A stretch of DNA of 64,000 nt from Ceratodon purpureus. Its lineage: Eukaryota > Streptophyta > Bryopsida > Pseudoditrichales > Ditrichaceae. Shown in pieces: positions 1-17,800 of the stretch. The position numbers and the translations under genes are program-made. A model generated the notes under the pieces. It saw nothing but the letters and a program-made list of their open reading frames with translations, had not been told where the DNA came from and made no database searches. The stretch spans positions 15,074,930 through 15,138,929 of the forward strand of contig CM026427.1 in assembly GCA_014871385.1 (NCBI GenBank), written 5' to 3'. The stretch's first letter is position 1. The number at the start of each line of letters is the position of its first letter.

Positions 1-3000
1 ATTGCAAATAATGTAAAATTTTGGCTACTTCAGTGGAAACTGGTGTTAACTCCTTTTAATTCAAACCTGGTAGCTCACAGGCTGTGACACACTGAAAAAG
101 GACATTTCAATGCCAGTAGTTCTCTACATAAAACCATCAGAACAGACAGATGTTTTTGAATTTTGAGAGCAGTTATCATCACTACATTTAAAAAAAAGAT
201 GTGGTTGGCTTCCAAAGGTGTTTGCCTGGTTACAGTGCTCAAATGGCAACAATTTGTTCAACGAAACATGAGGCAGCGTGCTATTTCATTTAAGGTGCAT
301 TTGCCCACTTAAAGGAAAAAGAACTAAAGGGGAAGCAAATTGAACTATTTTCATGGAAAAAAAAGTTTATATATATAGTGAGCCCGCCAGAGTAGATTTT
401 AATTAAAAATTAACCTACTGAAATGCAAATTGCATTCATTGTATGAGTGTTCAGGAAGACAACGCTGATTAACTTACTTGACAACATTTCTTCACCGATC
501 ATTCTGATTTTCTGGAATCTGAATGCTATTACTGTAATTTGAAACCTGAAAAGGGCGACCAGTTGCTGAGTCATTATTCTTTAGCACTCCAACTTTTGTT
601 AATGCAAAGGGACCGAAAAAAGATCAAACAGTCTTTGTTGCATTTTAAATCATTTTTTAAAACAATCAGTGTAGCTAACAAAGCAGCACCTCAAACTCAG
701 TCTTTGATGATATGATGTTTTCCATTTAAAAACACATCAAAATTTCCTGAAAAAGTCTTCAGAGGTATATCTTAGCCTGTTGACGGATAGATTTTTCGTC
801 CTAGAGCTGAATAAACAAAGTACCGTTCAGTGACAAAAAAAACATCAGAATTTAGGCAAATTTGGGAGGATCAGACCCAAGTTTTGAAAAATCAAGCTAT
901 TCTCCAGAAATTCACTGACCTCGCTTGTATTCTATCTACCACCCCAAATTGACCCAAGTTCAATTCTCATAAAAAAAAAACAAGAGAACAATTGATCTAT
1001 TTCATGAGAATGGCCAATTTCCAGACAAGCCTGGAGAGACGAGACGTGCATACTAATTCCACAACCTGGAAAAGCTAATTAAAATTTAAGCTCATGAGAA
1101 AGCAAACTGAGGGTCATGAATTCTCGGTCCTTTGGTGGTGGTGAGGGGATTATGCCCCACACAAGACGGCTCTGGCTAATTCAGATTAGGCCAATTTAGA
1201 CCCAACTAGCCTAGAGTAGAAGAGGTTGGGCTAAATTAGAGAGGCTCCTTCCTTGCTAGGTGCTCTATCTCAAGGCACACTCCTTCCTGGATAGATAGAT
1301 AGCACAATGTCCTATCTCCAGAATAAGGTTGTGATTTGAACTCCCCAATTGCAATGGTGGGATCATTGCCAATGGATCTGCTAACGAACTTCTCCTATTT
1401 TGATAACTTCAGATATGTCGCCATAGATACGTTTGTGCCAAATTGCCAATGCTGAGGAAATCCATCTCCCTTCGACCCATCTTGGAGTTGGAGTTGCTCC
1501 AAATCTAGAGCTCATTTTCTCGTTTCCTTTTCTTGTACACTTCTCGGAGTTTTGGTTTATTTTTATTTTTTTAGAGTTTGAATTTGTTTGCTGTTTTGTG
1601 TTGTGGTATTTTAGAATTTTCAGTACGTGTAGATGATGTGAATTATTTTCCATTACAGACAGAATGAACCAAAATGGCATTTTAAAAATTTGTTTTTGCA
1701 GTTGTGTTTCTCAGTGAATTTGTATTTTGAAGATATGTGCTGAGTGTTTCCCCCTTATCATCTGGGGGTACAAAAGGCACTGAAATCTCAGCAGTAAAAG
1801 CCACAGAGGCGGCTGTAAAAATTTGTCAATGACTAACATGGGTTTACTCTGAGTTTAGTTTTGACGACATGGCTTTCTCATTTTCAAGCATTGGTTTTTT
1901 ACTGGCAACCTCCAAAATCACATTCCTTGCGTACTGTGGCAAATTCTTCTTTGAGTACTATACTAATTTGGCACTGAGGCTCAAAATCATGCACATGCAA
2001 GTTTCAAGAAAATAATGTCATATAAAAAAACTTTACAGGTGAAATGAACCCGTTCCAGAGGAGCCTGCCCATTGCACTGTCTAATTCCATTCACCTTAAA
2101 CCAAGTTAAAAATATTATCACAAGTCGGAGGGATTCAGCACTGCAAACTTGCAAAAATTATGGAGACAAAAGAGCTTAACAAGCTCGCAGCACTGCGTCA
2201 TGCCTCTCTCTTTCCACCCTCTCTTTCCACCTGCCAGTTATCAAACGCATATACATTGAGAAACATCTCAACATCATACTAGCTCTTAGAGTATAATCAA
2301 TCAGAGTATAGTCGGATTGAAGTATATTGCCTTGTAAGCAGTTCTAGACGTTGTTTTTGATGATGGACAATGTTGAAATGGTCGGCTCATCTTAATACGA
2401 GCCTCATAGTTGTCATCTCAATGCGAGAGAGTTTCATGAACTCGCTGAGTTTGTTCAGCAGCAATGCATTGCATCTGAGTCGCTGCCACAGCTATGTGAT
2501 ATGGTTGACATCATGAGGAAGCTCTATATCTTTCTTTGCATTGCCCTTCATACACTTTGCTTGGATACACACTGCTGCATGCTCAATAAGTGAGGATCCA
2601 AGTGGATATGAAAATTTTCTGCTTACACATCATTCAACACGCATTACTATGGATGTGTAACATGATAAACAGCATTATCAACGGTTTTCGCCATAACAGA
2701 GCCCAAGTGGATATGAATTTTTTCTGGAATATCTACAATCTAACAATGTTAGAAATCAGGTACTACACATGGAAAGGTACGAGACTAAGGCTCGTGACCG
2801 AAAGAATGTTATGGCAATCCATACGAAGAGGAGTGTCGAGGGAAATTGATCCCGACGAAAATCAAAACGAAATAGTATACAGAATTTTAAGTTGATGTCA
2901 GCTTTGCATTCTCAAACTATGAACAGTGAACACCTTCCACTTTCAAATGTATTTACAACACCTGCAGTCACTAAGAATGTCTTACACCATTGAACAGCTA

Positions 3001-3354
3001 AATACGTAATAGCTGTTGGAAGTTGATTCACCACATTCCTATCTCTTTCATGTGCATTCAAGAGCTCACCTGCCCTACTGTACAAAGAGAAGAAATACTG
3101 TACAGTCTGTTACCGCCCTAAACTAAGTAACCTATTCGAGACCCGAAATCTGCGGGAAAAAGGCAGCAATAATGCTGCCAAAAACACAGGTGCTGCCACT
3201 TGACAGTCGTATTGCCGTCCATCTGTTGGATGGCAACCCGCTTTAAACTAAGACCACAATAGTGTCAGCCTGAGCAACGATAGAACAATGTCCAAGGATC
3301 TAATTGTAAATTACGGTGGTGTAGATCAGTGAGCTCAAGTCGCACCAGTTCTAT
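1..3354. other. Intergenic DNA, no gene recognised
   Basis: AT-rich DNA downstream of ATG6. Open frames here are short, start at arbitrary places and show no recognisable domain or exon structure. The longest, on the plus strand at 2590-2895, contains two copies of AAGTGGATATGAA (2600 and 2705), each followed by a T-rich run, so it looks like a small degenerate direct repeat and not a gene. The 3' UTR and poly(A) site of ATG6 presumably lie between about 2900 and 3354. Confidence 0.6.
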
Positions 3355-8922
<5,568 letters not shown>

Positions 8923-8935
8923 TATATGGTAAACT
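8923..8935 (+). repeat. Left terminal inverted repeat of pogo-like element with TA
   Basis: TATATGGTAAACT, pairing exactly with the reverse complement of 14263-14275. The first TA is the presumed target duplication. An ATGACCGCCA motif begins 6 bp further in. Confidence 0.8.
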
Positions 8936-9430
8936 GGCCTATGACCGCCACAATAAGGATTCAACAATATTAGGAATGTAGTTGTATTTTGTAACTATTT
9001 TTTTAGTGATAAAACTTAATATTTTAAAGAAGACAGGAGGTAGAATCATAATTTTTGGACATGAATTATAGAATTTTAGAGGGTGTCGCACTTAATATCC
9101 CATGACTGCCACTAGGTGGGGGCCATGACTGCAATATATTCAACCATAGATAGTTAGTCACGCAATCTATGTCCAACACTACTCATTCCAATATCACCTA
9201 AAATAACTTCCATGACCGCCACAAATATACGATGATTACAATCTGCAATAATTTATTGAACCATCAATATAAAAACCTATCACCAAAAGAAGCTTTATGT
9301 AAATCCGTCACATGGCTACTTGAATTACGCCTAAACATTTTCTAAATTTGACAAAACCTTGTCGGCAAAGATGATTTGGCCACCATTTGTTAGCTTCCAA
9401 TAACTTTCTAGACTGTCATATATCAAGGCT

Positions 9431-9763
9431 TTGAGAAAGTCTAACACGCCTTCCTCCGGCTTGCTAGGATTTCATTTTGTTCAATCCGCAAATGTAATGC
9501 ACATCCGTTTTGAGCCTCTCCCTCTTTCTCTATCGGCGGCTCACATCTTCACCGCGGCTTGCCAAGAAGAGTTTCTTTTGGCGACATCAGTGTCTATGGC
9601 TTCATATATTAAAAGCTATTGCAGAGGTAGGGAGATATGGCGCTCGGAGGGGAGACAATTGAAAGTGATCCTACTACCCGGGAACTCCAGTTACCTAGGG
9701 CTTCATGTGTTGGAAGCTTCCCTGCGACTACACCCGACTTCAATTGATCCAGCTATATTGTGA
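9431..9763 (+). other. Unrecognised 110-codon open frame inside the pogo-like element
   Basis: This stretch is GC-richer than the surrounding transposon DNA and stays open for 110 codons on the plus strand. I recognise no domain and its start codon has no support. It could be a captured fragment of host DNA or chance. The rest of 8950-10350 holds subterminal repeats on the left and AT-rich filler. Confidence 0.25.
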
Positions 9764-10352
9764 TAGGTATGTTGCCTATTCCAAGCTTGAAACAAACATT
9801 TAATGGAATCTATTTGGCATGGTTAACTTAGATAGCAGGATTTCAATCTTCCATGCAATGTGTAGTTGGATAATCATTTTTATGAGGCTGCTCTTTGAGA
9901 ATAGTTGAGAATCCTTGTGAAAGCATAAAAGTACTTTTGTGAAATATTATTAATTGCATCCTTTCCTTCATTGTAGGATACAAATACAAAATGTAGCTGG
10001 ATGATATTGCAACTTAATCAATAAAACTTTATATTGAAAAATAAACTCACAAAATTAATCCACTAGAATATCTTCATTAAACTAGGTCTGACTCATTATA
10101 GTGCTTCCTCTACTGTATGGTGCCTCCTCTGATGTTGAAGTGAATTTCTGGTCCATTCTAATGCTTGAAGGTGTCTTAATGATTCCCAATTGTATAAATC
10201 AAAGTTGATGTTGTACTCATGGAGTGGCCCATGGTGTGGATTGGAATTCATAGTTGCTTCTAAACCCTAAGTGTCTGCATCTTTACATGTGGAAGTTGCA
10301 TTTCCTTAGTATTTGAAGAAGCAATGAAGGGACCAAAAGATTGATGAAGCCT

Positions 10353-12917
10353 CTATTGTTCCCCATCAAACCAAGGCAATAGTAAAGGTTCTGGAAATTG
10401 TAGCATAGGTATATGTTTATCCCTCCAAGCACTTTTTACTTTTAATTGGGCAATTGCAATTTGTTGATTTTGTTTGCATTGCCATGGATATATTCCACAG
10501 TAGGATATCTTAGAATTGATGGCATGCCCCTTCTTGATTGCATCATATAAACTTTGTCCTAGTTGTTTTATAGCTGAAGGTTTCCATTTCTTCTTCAAAA
10601 TATTTTGGAATCTCTTAATGCAGCATTCAGCTCTTTAACAACTGATTTGTCCAACTTCTCTTGGATAGTCTTCAACTTGGTGAGGTTGACATTTTCTTTC
10701 TTCCTAGTATTTTCTCCTAATGCTTGTGCTTTCTTCATTGTTATGAATTGTATTCCATTCATGTGCTACTCTGATGTGAGAACTTGGGACAGTGAGTAAT
10801 CAACCAATAACTTAACATTTGCTATGTAGATAATATTGTTTTGAGGAGGTAAGATTGTTTCTTCTAGGATCTTTTCAATTTGAATGTTTTTTGTCTTTTG
10901 AATAAATACTTCACTAGAATCCATCTTATCAACCATTTTGCCATGATTTAGGAGCCAAATCCCTGTGGTGTTGAATCCAGCCTTGATGTTTTTAGGTGAT
11001 AATGCCTTCTTCAGAGCTAAGGACACATATTGGGCCAAAATTCAAATCTTCTTTCCTACAATGACTTCCTTTGTTTCATGTTGTCCAAATGTCTCTATAT
11101 GCTCTGAATGTTGTCTTGAAAGGTTTAAAACATGAAACATCTAAAGGTTGCAAAGCATGAGATGTATGTGAAGGAAGTGTGACCATGTCAAGTCCAGCCT
11201 CATATGCTTTGATAATAACTTCAAATGAAACATGGCTTCAATGTCCATCTAATATTATGAGATGTCTTTTGGCATGACTAATTCCACTCCTTGTCTTCAT
11301 CATTTCAAGAAAATGATCCATCTACTTACTGAAGAGGTATGAGTCCATCCAACCCTTTGTTTGCATACCCATTATAGCATGTTCCTCACAAAATTGAATG
11401 TAATCTTCTGTTCTCCTATGACCTTTGAATATGTAGCAATTTGGATTCTTTCCCCTACAGCATTGATTGAGGAGAGTACCGTGAGCCACTCCTTTTGATC
11501 TGGTTCTACTGTATTGACAGCCCTAGTATTTTTTCTAGTTAGCACCTTACTTTGTCCATTTTTGCTTACTTGTACTCCACACTCATCCACATTCCATATT
11601 TGATGAGGTTTATAATTGTTTTCTTCATAGAGTTTCATCAAGTTTTTATAAAAACTTGACACATTTTTATGGCATAATGCTTTGGCTCTATTCATATCTA
11701 AACCTTGTAATTGCCTCAAAGGTTAATTCAGAGTGTCTATTCCTAAACCACTTCACCCAACTTGGGTCTGGGATCCCATTTGTGAATGATGTCAACCTAG
11801 TTTGAGTAAGTTGAGCTACTTTAATCCTTAAATGTGTGACTGTTAGGCCATGTCCCTACATTATCATTTGTTCCAAGTAGCTGTACAATTTCTTCTCTTC
11901 ATTCTTGGTAGGAACCCCTTTTGGCCCTAATTTTCTGCTTTTAGTTTTCCTATTTGCATGGTTTGTAATTATTGTTCTTGGAATTTTATTATGTCTATAG
12001 ACAACTACCATGTTGTGACCCTCATCAAGTGCTTCCAATGCTGCCTCTAATGCTTTATCAGTCCGTGTTCCACTTTTTTTTTTTTTCAATTTTTTTCCTT
12101 TTTTTGCTAACATCATCTTTGTTCTTGACTTCAAGCATTGCCTGGTTGTCTATATTGTAAGAAGGATCAACTCTTCTATTTCTAAGTCTACATTTTCTCA
12201 CATGAGTAAGGCCCCTTTTTTTTTTTCACCTCTTCTTGTTCTTGTTGTTTTTCATCTTGTACCCTAGGACTAGCACTCGATTTTCTACCCCAAACATGCC
12301 TCTCATCATTGGATTCTCCATCATTTTCATCTCTAATGTAATAACTATACTCTACCTCGAGTAGAATTTATTTGTTCAGCAAATATGAACTTACCTTGCT
12401 TGTCAATGTCTATAACTCCTCTTCGTGTTTGATACAGACTTCCACCTGATGATGAAGCTGCTTGGAGACCAAAGTGATTTGAAGGAAATTGAATAGTTGT
12501 TTCTCTCCTCCCCAATTATGAAATCAAATAGTTTGCTTGTGCAGAAATTCCCCTTTTTGCTTGTAGCCCCTTCCCTTTGAGGGCAGCTTGTAATTGAGCA
12601 TGATTGATAGGTTGTTGTAACCTTCTAGCACTTACTACTCTCACTCCTTTTTGTTCTCTAACTAGATCTCCTAATTCATGAATTGTTCTTGCTTGTACTC
12701 TCCTTGAATCTCCATGAGAGTCATCTGAACTCTCATGGACATTTAGTTGATGATTCCACTGATTCTCTAGAGAGTCATTTTCTTCATACATTTGAGTATC
12801 ACTCTCACTTGCTTTCTCAAAACCATTCTTTCGTTCCTCATCTCCTTGGATTGAACTTTCCCTATTTCTGTCTCCCTCTTGACTACTAGAATTTTGAAGC
12901 CCAAAATCAAAGTCCAA
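10353..12917 (-). pseudogene. Broken DDE_1 (pogo/CENP-B-like) transposase
   Basis: Read on the minus strand. A low-complexity acidic leader (12917-12516) is followed by a lysine-rich stretch. A Pipsqueak/CENP-B-type helix-turn-helix comes next (12080-11900: LEAALEALDEG, then a basic stretch ending PTKNEEKKLYSYLEQM). Then comes the DDE_1 domain with all three catalytic aspartates: IWNVDECGVQ (about 11590), LIILDGH (about 11250) and ALQPLDVSCFKPFK (about 11120). The C-terminal part reaches 10353. The frame is lost: a stop just after LEQMIM (about 11857), a one-base shift near 11716 between HSELT and RQLQGLD, a TGA directly after LDGH (about 11240), and a stop near 11040. In life it would cut and paste the element. 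The DDD signature and TA target site place it in pogo/Tigger. Confidence 0.88.
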
Positions 12918-13187
12918 AACCCTCTGCTCTATCTCTTGTCAATCACCATTCTCAATTGCACACACTACAACAAGTTTGTTGAGTGGAACTTCCTTTTACA
13001 TTCCTCCCTAAAACACTACGTTTTGGACTCATTAATGGAAAACTCTCAATTTTCTCACTTGTGAAGTTGGTAATCCACCCTTTTTATTATACATGACCGC
13101 CATGCATTGATCCAATTGACCGTCATCAGCATACTTTTAGTAACCGCCACTTCATTAGCTACTACTGCTACCTTTACTAATTTTGAT

Positions 13188-14123
13188 TTAATCCCTAAGT
13201 GCCCAGGAAAGCCAAAACGGCTTTTTGTTGTTTCAGTCAGTCTAGATAAAGGGGTTAAAATTAATATTTTTGCCTAAAATTTTTATTGGATGCTCCATGT
13301 ACTGCAAAGTGTATGTGGTAAAATTTGCAAAGCCAAATTCCAATTTTACGACCTTCATCTAGAAATTTTAGGTTTCAAGTCCAAAACGGGCAGCTTAAAC
13401 TTAGGCTTTTTTAAAAAAACAATTCTTGAAATATGTTCATAACCAAACCACCACTCAAATTCCAAAGAGACCCAAGTCAAAAAATATACCAACTTTACAA
13501 GGGTAGCCTCTAAAAATTACAAAGACAAGCTTCAATATTCTCAGTAATTTTTGAATTAATTATTTCAAAATTCGTCAAAATTTGAGATTTTAGAAATTTT
13601 CAATAATAATTTTGCTCAAAAATCAAAAACTTATAAGGCACCTAACCACCGTTCAGATTTTTCTAAAACCAAATATACGTGACGTCGTGCATGTTTTACT
13701 ATATCAACGTTTTTAGACCTGCTTCTAGAAAACAATTTTTATGAGAGCCAAAAAAAGGAATGAGTCTCTCAAATTTTCCATGGAGGTACTCAACTTGATT
13801 ACCTACATGGGTAAAAATATGAGCAAAATGTTTGGGGTAACAATCTTCAACTCCCCCTTTGCACCATTTTGACTATGTCATTCAGCCAATGCCCAAAAAA
13901 AGTTTTGCTGCAACTTTGAATATTATAATCTCTAAGATGGTAAACATCCAACGGCTGAAAATTTTATCAGTACTTCCAAAGAAGGTTTGGTACAAGATCT
14001 TACGGCTGGATGTCTAAGAAAAACAAATTTGTTTGGTTTAAATTGTCGTTTCTATATGGTGGTCAAAAATCACTATTTTGGAGGTTTCGAGACTCAAAAT
14101 ATGCTTGGGCACTGAGGGGTTAA
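13188..14123. mobile_element. Possible ~0.94-kb element nested in the pogo-like transposon
   Basis: TTAATCCCTAAGTGCCCAGG at 13188-13207 matches the reverse complement of 14104-14123 (TTAACCCCTCAGTGCCCAAG) at about 16 of 20 positions. The DNA between is non-coding. The octamer TTTGATTT occurs just outside both ends (about 13182 and 14131), which might be an 8-bp target duplication as in hAT elements. The region is AT-rich, so this could also be chance. Confidence 0.4.
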
Positions 14124-14262
14124 AATGATTTTTGATTTTTGTGTCAGTAAACCATTTAGCACACCCTGTCAGTCATAACAACGCCAATAATTCACCTAAA
14201 ACTGCCATTATATACATGCAAAAGCAACAGCAATCAAAAATGGCGTTCATGGGGGATTCCGT

Positions 14263-14275
14263 AGTTTACCATATA
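14263..14275 (-). repeat. Right terminal inverted repeat of pogo-like element with TA
   Basis: AGTTTACCATATA, exact reverse complement of the left terminus. Immediately inside is a divergent subterminal motif, ATGAACGCCA on the minus strand. Confidence 0.8.
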
Positions 14276-14389
14276 TCAACAATCAAGTCAGATCATCTCT
14301 TTTTATAAGAGTATTAAAGAAACCGTTAAGTGGAGTTTTCAATGGCCTACCTCAAGCAAGTTTTTCTCAAAATATGAAAAAAATTTAAA

Positions 14390-14513
14390 AATGCCAAAGA
14401 TTGACTGTTTGATTCGAATCATCTGTAAAATCTCACCTCTACTGGATGGAAACCCCGACAATGGGTTGCCAAAGCAACTTGTCAGCTTTTGTTGCGGATT
14501 GTGAAAAGTAATT
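14390..14513 (+). repeat. Dispersed repeat copy A, SINE-like
   Basis: This ~124-bp stretch aligns with 47070-47190. Shared blocks include TAAAATCTCAC, CTGGATGGA/CCGGATGGA, ATGGGTTG, GCAACT and GCGGATTG followed by AAAAGTAA. Near its start GTTTGATTCGAATC resembles the RNA polymerase III box B (GGTTCGANTCC), hinting at a tRNA-derived SINE. A convincing box A at the right spacing was not found. It lies between the pogo-like element and the 3' end of the next gene. Confidence 0.5.
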
Positions 14514-14848
14514 TGTGGGGCTTAAAATTTATTTTAAATTCTTTTTCAAACAATTTTAAAATTTAAACAGAAATTTAAAAACCAACACTAGGCATTTTTT
14601 CCTTTAACGTTTCTTTGAAACTCTAGCATTAGAATAATTGTCCTTTGTTTCAAACTTCAACTAAATGAACAAATACCTTGCTACAATTTCAATGACAAAT
14701 AGTGGGCACAACTTGAAAACCCAAGCAACACTGGTGATGATATTTCTGTTGAAAGGTATACTACTGTGGTCTTTCACACTGAATAATAATTGACATGAGT
14801 GTAAGATTGCGCACCAATTTTGGTACAATTGTGTTTGTTTTTGTGAGC

Positions 14849-17800
14849 TTAATCAATAACTTGGAGAGCTTTCACCGTTTCAATGTCGGCAGTTCGTGCC
14901 TCATGAGCCAGTCTTACGTTCTGAGGGATGAAGAGCTTGTTGAACAGGCCCTTCCGAGGCCTATCCACAACGGGCACCCAGTTTATCTGGCTCCCTCTCA
15001 CATTGTTCGTAGGAATCTGTGGCCTGCAACCACAAGTGCAATCATAAAAGTCAAGTTTACAAATACCTGAAATAAGAAGAAAAGAGAAGTATCGTCATAT
15101 TCATTAAAATGGCCAATCTTGTTTATATTGGCCGTCACACTATTCAAATAAAGAGAGAAAATGAACTCAAATCACACTATTTGAGCAGCCAATATAATCA
15201 AGATTGGCCAATTTAGTGAATATGGCTTTCAAGGCCTTGCAACAGACACTAGTTGCAAATCCATCGCTTTTAATTCCGATTTTGAGCCATTGCAGAAGTT
15301 GGTGAGTCAAAGAAAAACTACATTTTCCATATTTTCAGTCAATAGACAACTTTACAGTAAAAAACGTCAGGTTTAATACCAGTGAAAAACCATTTTGTTG
15401 GCTTTCAAAGGAGAAAAACAAAACATAGGTTAAAACCATGGAAACGAGGACTACGGAAAACACAGATCAATCCAAGTTCATCTACTTTTTCAACTGCAAT
15501 GTGCAATCCAACATGCAAAGATGGATGAGTTGATAAACTAGAGCAGAGTTGTGGAGGGGGTCCTTGGTCAATGCTCTTTACATGAAAGAGCATTCTACCA
15601 CATGAGTATTTCTCTTGGTTTACTCGTTCATTTCCCTACTCTTCAAATACAAATTGTGTTTATTAAAGATGCAGCTGTGCATCATATTTATACTTTTCAG
15701 CATATGACAATCTACAGCATTTCCTCAGATGCAGCTGTGTTTACCAGCCCACATGTGTAATATGGGAGGATCCTGCAATCTTTTCGGAGAGGCCACACGC
15801 ACTGTACTTGAGATGTGCTATAACAATTGGTGATCGGTAAGTGGAATGGGTTTATAAGGTCGGAAAACATCACAGCACGAATATCTAGGAATAATAAACC
15901 ATCTTATATGACGTATAAAATGGGAAGAGATGAAGGGCGCGTTGATCAAAGAGCTCTCTGAATGGATAAAGTTGGTAGTCAGGGTGGGCCAATTTTAAGC
16001 TACAATATCGTCAGCAAGAGTTGAGTGGTGATGTGTCTTACCTATGGAGATCGGTGATCTTTGAATCTTGCCGAGCTCTAACTTCATTGGCAGTTGTTCT
16101 GCGCACCATCGCACCAACTTCTTTGGCCATCTCCAAGGCTGCCAAATGGAAGTCTTTGTCCGCCGGCTTCTGCATTATGCAACAGTAATGAACATCAACA
16201 AATGACACTTACTAGAAAAGGCCAATATATATCCTTGTAAGCACCATCTCGAGCATATTTGAGTGCTATTGCTCCTCCGTGCAATATAGAACATGTCAAT
16301 CGTCTTGATTTCTATGAAGGTGACGGAAAGGAATGCAACGGTTTTTAGCTTGGAAGGAGGGACATGTACAAACCTCACATGTGTGACTTGCAAGGTCTTT
16401 CTCTGGAAGCGAATCCCAATGCTGGGCAGATACCAAATACACCAGTCAGAAATGAAAGTGTTGCAAATAAGTGTAGATACATATTTCACGTCATGTTAGC
16501 AACCAGTCAGGTAGTCGCCTCTTATAGCAAACAATTAGATAATTGAATTCCACTACAACCAAGAACATTGATATCAAGAATAAGCACCATCTACATGATA
16601 CAACATAACCATGCAGCGAAGACTCGGGCGTGGAAAATTGATTGAATGTACCTGACACCACTCAGGTCTCTGATTTACACCTGCGGAAGCCAAGGAGACC
16701 TTGCGCTCTGGCATTGTAGGTGGCTCAATTTCACTTAGTTTTTTGTGAGGAGGAGCAGGACCAGATGGGAAGTACTCATATTGCGTACGCCCTTTGGCAC
16801 GGTCCTCCTCTTGAATTTTTGCCAGAATCTCTAGATAGCTGCAAGAATGGAAAATTGTCATTCTCAAATGCCGAGTCACTTGAGGAATATTTGAGGCACT
16901 TATGATTCTCTCATAGACATTTCAAATTTCCACTCTAAATTGTTACTTCAAAAAACACGCCAAAACTAAGAATCCTGCTTTATAGCAATCAAAAGAACAA
17001 TATCAACATCGATAATTGAGAATACGATAACTGAAGACTGCATGTGCCACAAAATTTGCCAAAGAAACTACTTACTCGTACTGAAATGGGGACTTATATT
17101 GTCCATGATCCAGTGGCTTAAGCTTCGGTTTATGGGCCCACACTGGAACAGGTCTGCCCGTCAGCGGATTATAAAGTTGCTCGTGTTCTTCCCTGAACCC
17201 TCAAAATGATCTCTAGTTACACTGCATCGATAATCAACTGTACCAGTACAAGACTTGGAGAATGAAAAATCCTAAAAAACTGTCACATATTTATCTAAAT
17301 CAGAAAACATGATATATTGACAAAACTTATTATCACAAACTTCAAGATGAAGATGTTGATAAGAAGAAATTGATCATACTGGTACATGAAAGACAACCCT
17401 ACAGGCAAGTTGAGATATTAAAACGTAAGGCAGTACTTACCATGTGCTGCACTTCTTTCCATGTTTCGGAACGTGCTCAAGAACATTCAATCCCTGTCCC
17501 AAAGTTGAGGGCATTCCCCAATAGCCCATGTCGAATCCCAAGGGCTTTGGGATATCAATGTGAAACCTGGGCATTTTATAAGTACAAACTTGTTAATTAC
17601 TCGATTACTAAGGACAGTTCACAACTTCACTGACCAATGTATACACAATAAACGAAGTTCTAGGTGATGTAGACCCGAAGTTTCAATATTATAATTTTAT
17701 AATGGAAACTAGACTCTAGATAAGCAGTCCAAGGTATAATTTTAGGAGAGAATGAAAGAGAAAGAGGAATAAATAGAGCTGTTTGAGAGAGTGGTTTCTC

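Larger units (their letters stand above)
8923..14275 (-). mobile_element. pogo-like (Tc1/mariner) DNA transposon, 5.35 kb, broken
   Basis: The left end reads TATATGGTAAACT (8923-8935) and the right end AGTTTACCATATA (14263-14275), its exact reverse complement. The outer TA on each side fits the TA target duplication of Tc1/mariner/pogo elements, leaving an 11-bp perfect inverted repeat. Inside both ends lie several copies of an ATGACCGCCA-like motif. The minus strand between about 10350 and 12920 encodes a DDE_1 (pogo/CENP-B-like) transposase with stops and a frameshift. The noncoding parts (8.95-10.35 and 13.0-14.2 kb) are long for this family, and a second inverted pair at 13188 and 14104 suggests a nested insertion. 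Left and right ends are both present, so the copy is full length but inactive. Confidence 0.82.

Noticed and set aside
2590-2895. 101-codon plus-strand frame left of ATG6
   Set aside because: No domain, no exon signals, and it contains an internal direct repeat; probably chance.
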